Assembly: GCA_041661585.1 (NCBI GenBank)
Contig: JBAZUC010000006.1
Coordinates: 1-24,326 of the forward strand
Length of the DNA stretch: 24,326 nucleotides
Reading direction: 5' to 3'
Source: JAPLXD01 sp041661585
GTDB lineage: Bacteria > Patescibacteriota > Minisyncoccia > Moranbacterales > UBA11712
The translations under genes and the position numbers were made by a program. The notes under the pieces are model-generated. The model was given only the letters and a program-made list of their open reading frames with translations, did not search any database and was not told the origin of the DNA. Within the stretch, counting starts at the first letter, position 1. Every line of letters begins with the position of its first letter. Shown here piece after piece: positions 23,339 through 24,326 of the stretch.

Positions 23339-24262
23339 ACTTCAGTGATCCTGTTGATATTTTTTTCTTCTTTTCACCCAATATTCGCGCAATACACAAA
23401 TCAAGAAAAAATACCGGGAGCCCAACCAACTGATCAATTTATTCCATATCTGCAAAGCATCATCAATTTCGGTTTCGCCATCATTGGAATTTTGGCTCTT
23501 TTTATGCTCATCATCGGTGCTTATCAATATCTGATGGCGGCCGGGTCCGGAAAAGCTGAAGATGCGAAAGATACAATCACCTCGGCGCTCCTCGGGCTCG
23601 CTCTCGGCCTCACCGCTTGGATCATTCTCAATAAGATCAACCCTGATTTGGTGAATATGCGGGGGATTACGCAGATAACTGGCGGAAGCAGGACAACGGC
23701 TGGGACGAGCACTCCGGGAACAACACCCGGCGGCGGAACACTTTCTCCTTCCGACATGTCAAAAGTAAAATGTGATACGGTAAAGAATTATAACGGATTT
23801 ATGAACAAAAATTTATCAGACGGTCTATATAACGAGAATATCAAAAGCGCGGAAGATCTGCGGAATTCGTTGATAAGCTTTCGAAAAGACAACAATGGTC
23901 TAGTGAAATACGCGGACACGATATATCAAGCCTGCCAAGATGCAAAAGTCCCTTATTGGTACGCGATAGGAACATTCGCCAAAGAAACAAGTATGTTTTC
24001 TGATAATGGCAGATGTGTGCGAGCAAAAAATCCCGGTTGTGTCATGCCGGACGGTGTAAACCCTTTGCAGTACGATACCCCCGAACAAGGAATTGCGGAC
24101 AACATAAGAAGGATGGGGGCTAGATTGAAGGAAAACCCGACGCCGCTAGGAGCGTGGAACGCCTGGTATTGGCCGGATCGCCCGGGAAATTGTGCTGGCG
24201 CTCAAGAATATCTAGGCTTCTTTTCCAAAGCAGCGGGGGCAACGGGGCTCGCTGGCATTTAA
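23303..24262 (+). CDS. VirB2-like T4SS pilin fused to a lysozyme-like domain
   Basis: The 319-residue product has a signal peptide (1-29) and then a VirB2/TrbC-type pilin region with two membrane segments (about 51-79 and 91-110) joined by a short MAAGSGKAEDAKDT loop. A Thr/Gly/Pro/Ser-rich linker follows (about 126-150), and then a 165-residue C-terminal domain that resembles lysozyme-like glucosaminidase or transglycosylase domains. In it, AIGTFAKETS (221-230) offers Glu228 as candidate catalytic acid, with four Cys around it (157, 211, 238 and 246). It would combine VirB2 (pilin) and VirB1 (wall-opening) roles in one chain. Base composition differs sharply between the two halves. Its ATG overlaps the preceding stop by 11 bp. 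The enzymatic call is inference from one motif. Confidence 0.8.
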   Translation: MKNKHKIKTIFITSVILLIFFSSFHPIFAQYTNQEKIPGAQPTDQFIPYLQSIINFGFAIIGILALFMLIIGAYQYLMAAGSGKAEDAKDTITSALLGLALGLTAWIILNKINPDLVNMRGITQITGGSRTTAGTSTPGTTPGGGTLSPSDMSKVKCDTVKNYNGFMNKNLSDGLYNENIKSAEDLRNSLISFRKDNNGLVKYADTIYQACQDAKVPYWYAIGTFAKETSMFSDNGRCVRAKNPGCVMPDGVNPLQYDTPEQGIADNIRRMGARLKENPTPLGAWNAWYWPDRPGNCAGAQEYLGFFSKAAGATGLAGI

Positions 24263-24270
24263 AAAGATTG

Positions 24271-24326
24271 AAGATTGAATTTCGCCGACGATGAAAAATA
24301 AACATAAAATTAAAACAATTTTTATC
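24271..24326 (+). repeat. 56-bp direct repeat, copy 2, at the window end
   Basis: This is identical to 23283-23338. It includes a detached copy of the last codons of the large secreted protein (reading NFADDEK and stop) that is not attached to any upstream reading frame here. This suggests tandem duplication of the 988-bp unit, or an assembly overlap at a contig end. Confidence 0.95.
24291..24326 (+). CDS. Start of a second VirB2-like pilin gene, 3' truncated
   Basis: Twelve codons are identical to the start of the gene at 23303 (MKNKHKIKTIFI), cut by the window edge. If the sequence continues as the repeat suggests, a tandem paralogue follows. It cannot be told from this window whether it is full length, whether it keeps the lysozyme-like domain, or whether it is an assembly artefact. 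Confidence 0.5.
   Translation, partial: MKNKHKIKTIFI

Noticed and set aside
1..24326. CRISPR array
   Set aside because: No regularly spaced repeated unit occurs. The only long exact repeat is the 56-bp pair 988 bp apart.
1..24326. Alternative genetic code with TGA read as Gly
   Set aside because: Genes end properly at TGA (for example comM and the ubiA-like gene), and conserved Gly positions in PNPase, ComM and RsmA use GGN codons.

Overview
The window looks like a contig from a Patescibacteria / Candidate Phyla Radiation genome, probably Parcubacteria-like. Three things suggest this: short genes packed with overlaps, TTG/GTG starts with few clear Shine-Dalgarno sites, and a cluster of secretion and pilus genes of the reduced VirB2/VirB3(PrgI)/VirB4/VirB6 type. 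TGA is used as a stop (for example in comM), so the recoded-TGA lineages (Gracilibacteria, Absconditabacteria) are unlikely. The assignment rests on gene style and context, not on a phylogenetic marker. The left edge cuts pnp, and the right edge cuts a repeated copy of the last gene.

Left part (1-9953) is housekeeping: pnp (5' truncated), a one-TM protein of unknown function, a gene-free stretch of about 550 bp (3302-3850) with a strong promoter and unusual hairpins, yraN, a dksA/traR-type zinc-finger gene, lspA overlapping comM, a G5/double-psi-barrel envelope protein, rsmA, and a convergent UbiA-family prenyltransferase with an extra N-terminal membrane domain. rsmA and the ubiA-like gene overlap tail to tail.

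Right part (about 10021-24326) is one long plus-strand block that reads as a type IV secretion-like operon. It has an extended -10 promoter divergent from the ubiA promoter, then a leader with a 13-bp perfect stem ending on the GTG start of the first gene. The genes in order are: a secreted calcium-loop protein; a secreted protein of unknown function; a VirB6/TrbL-like membrane protein; a cytoplasmic Pro-rich protein carrying in-frame palindromic inserts; PrgI/VirB3; a small TraC/VirB4-N-like protein; the VirB4 ATPase; a membrane protein; a degenerate CPBP-like membrane protein; a 1034-aa secreted Cys-rich and calcium-loop protein with a C-terminal anchor; and a VirB2-like pilin fused to a lysozyme-like domain. 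The first 56 bp of that last junction recur exactly at the window end, so a tandem second pilin copy probably follows.

No relaxase, VirD4 coupling protein, VirB11 or outer-membrane core gene (VirB7/9/10) is present. The block is therefore best read as an envelope-spanning pilus or uptake/secretion machine of a cell without a classical outer-membrane complex, not a complete conjugation module. Most promising for follow-up are the pilin-lysozyme fusion and its apparent tandem duplication, the operon leader hairpin, the candidate non-coding RNA at 3387-3820, and the palindromic peptide-coding inserts at 15345-15443.
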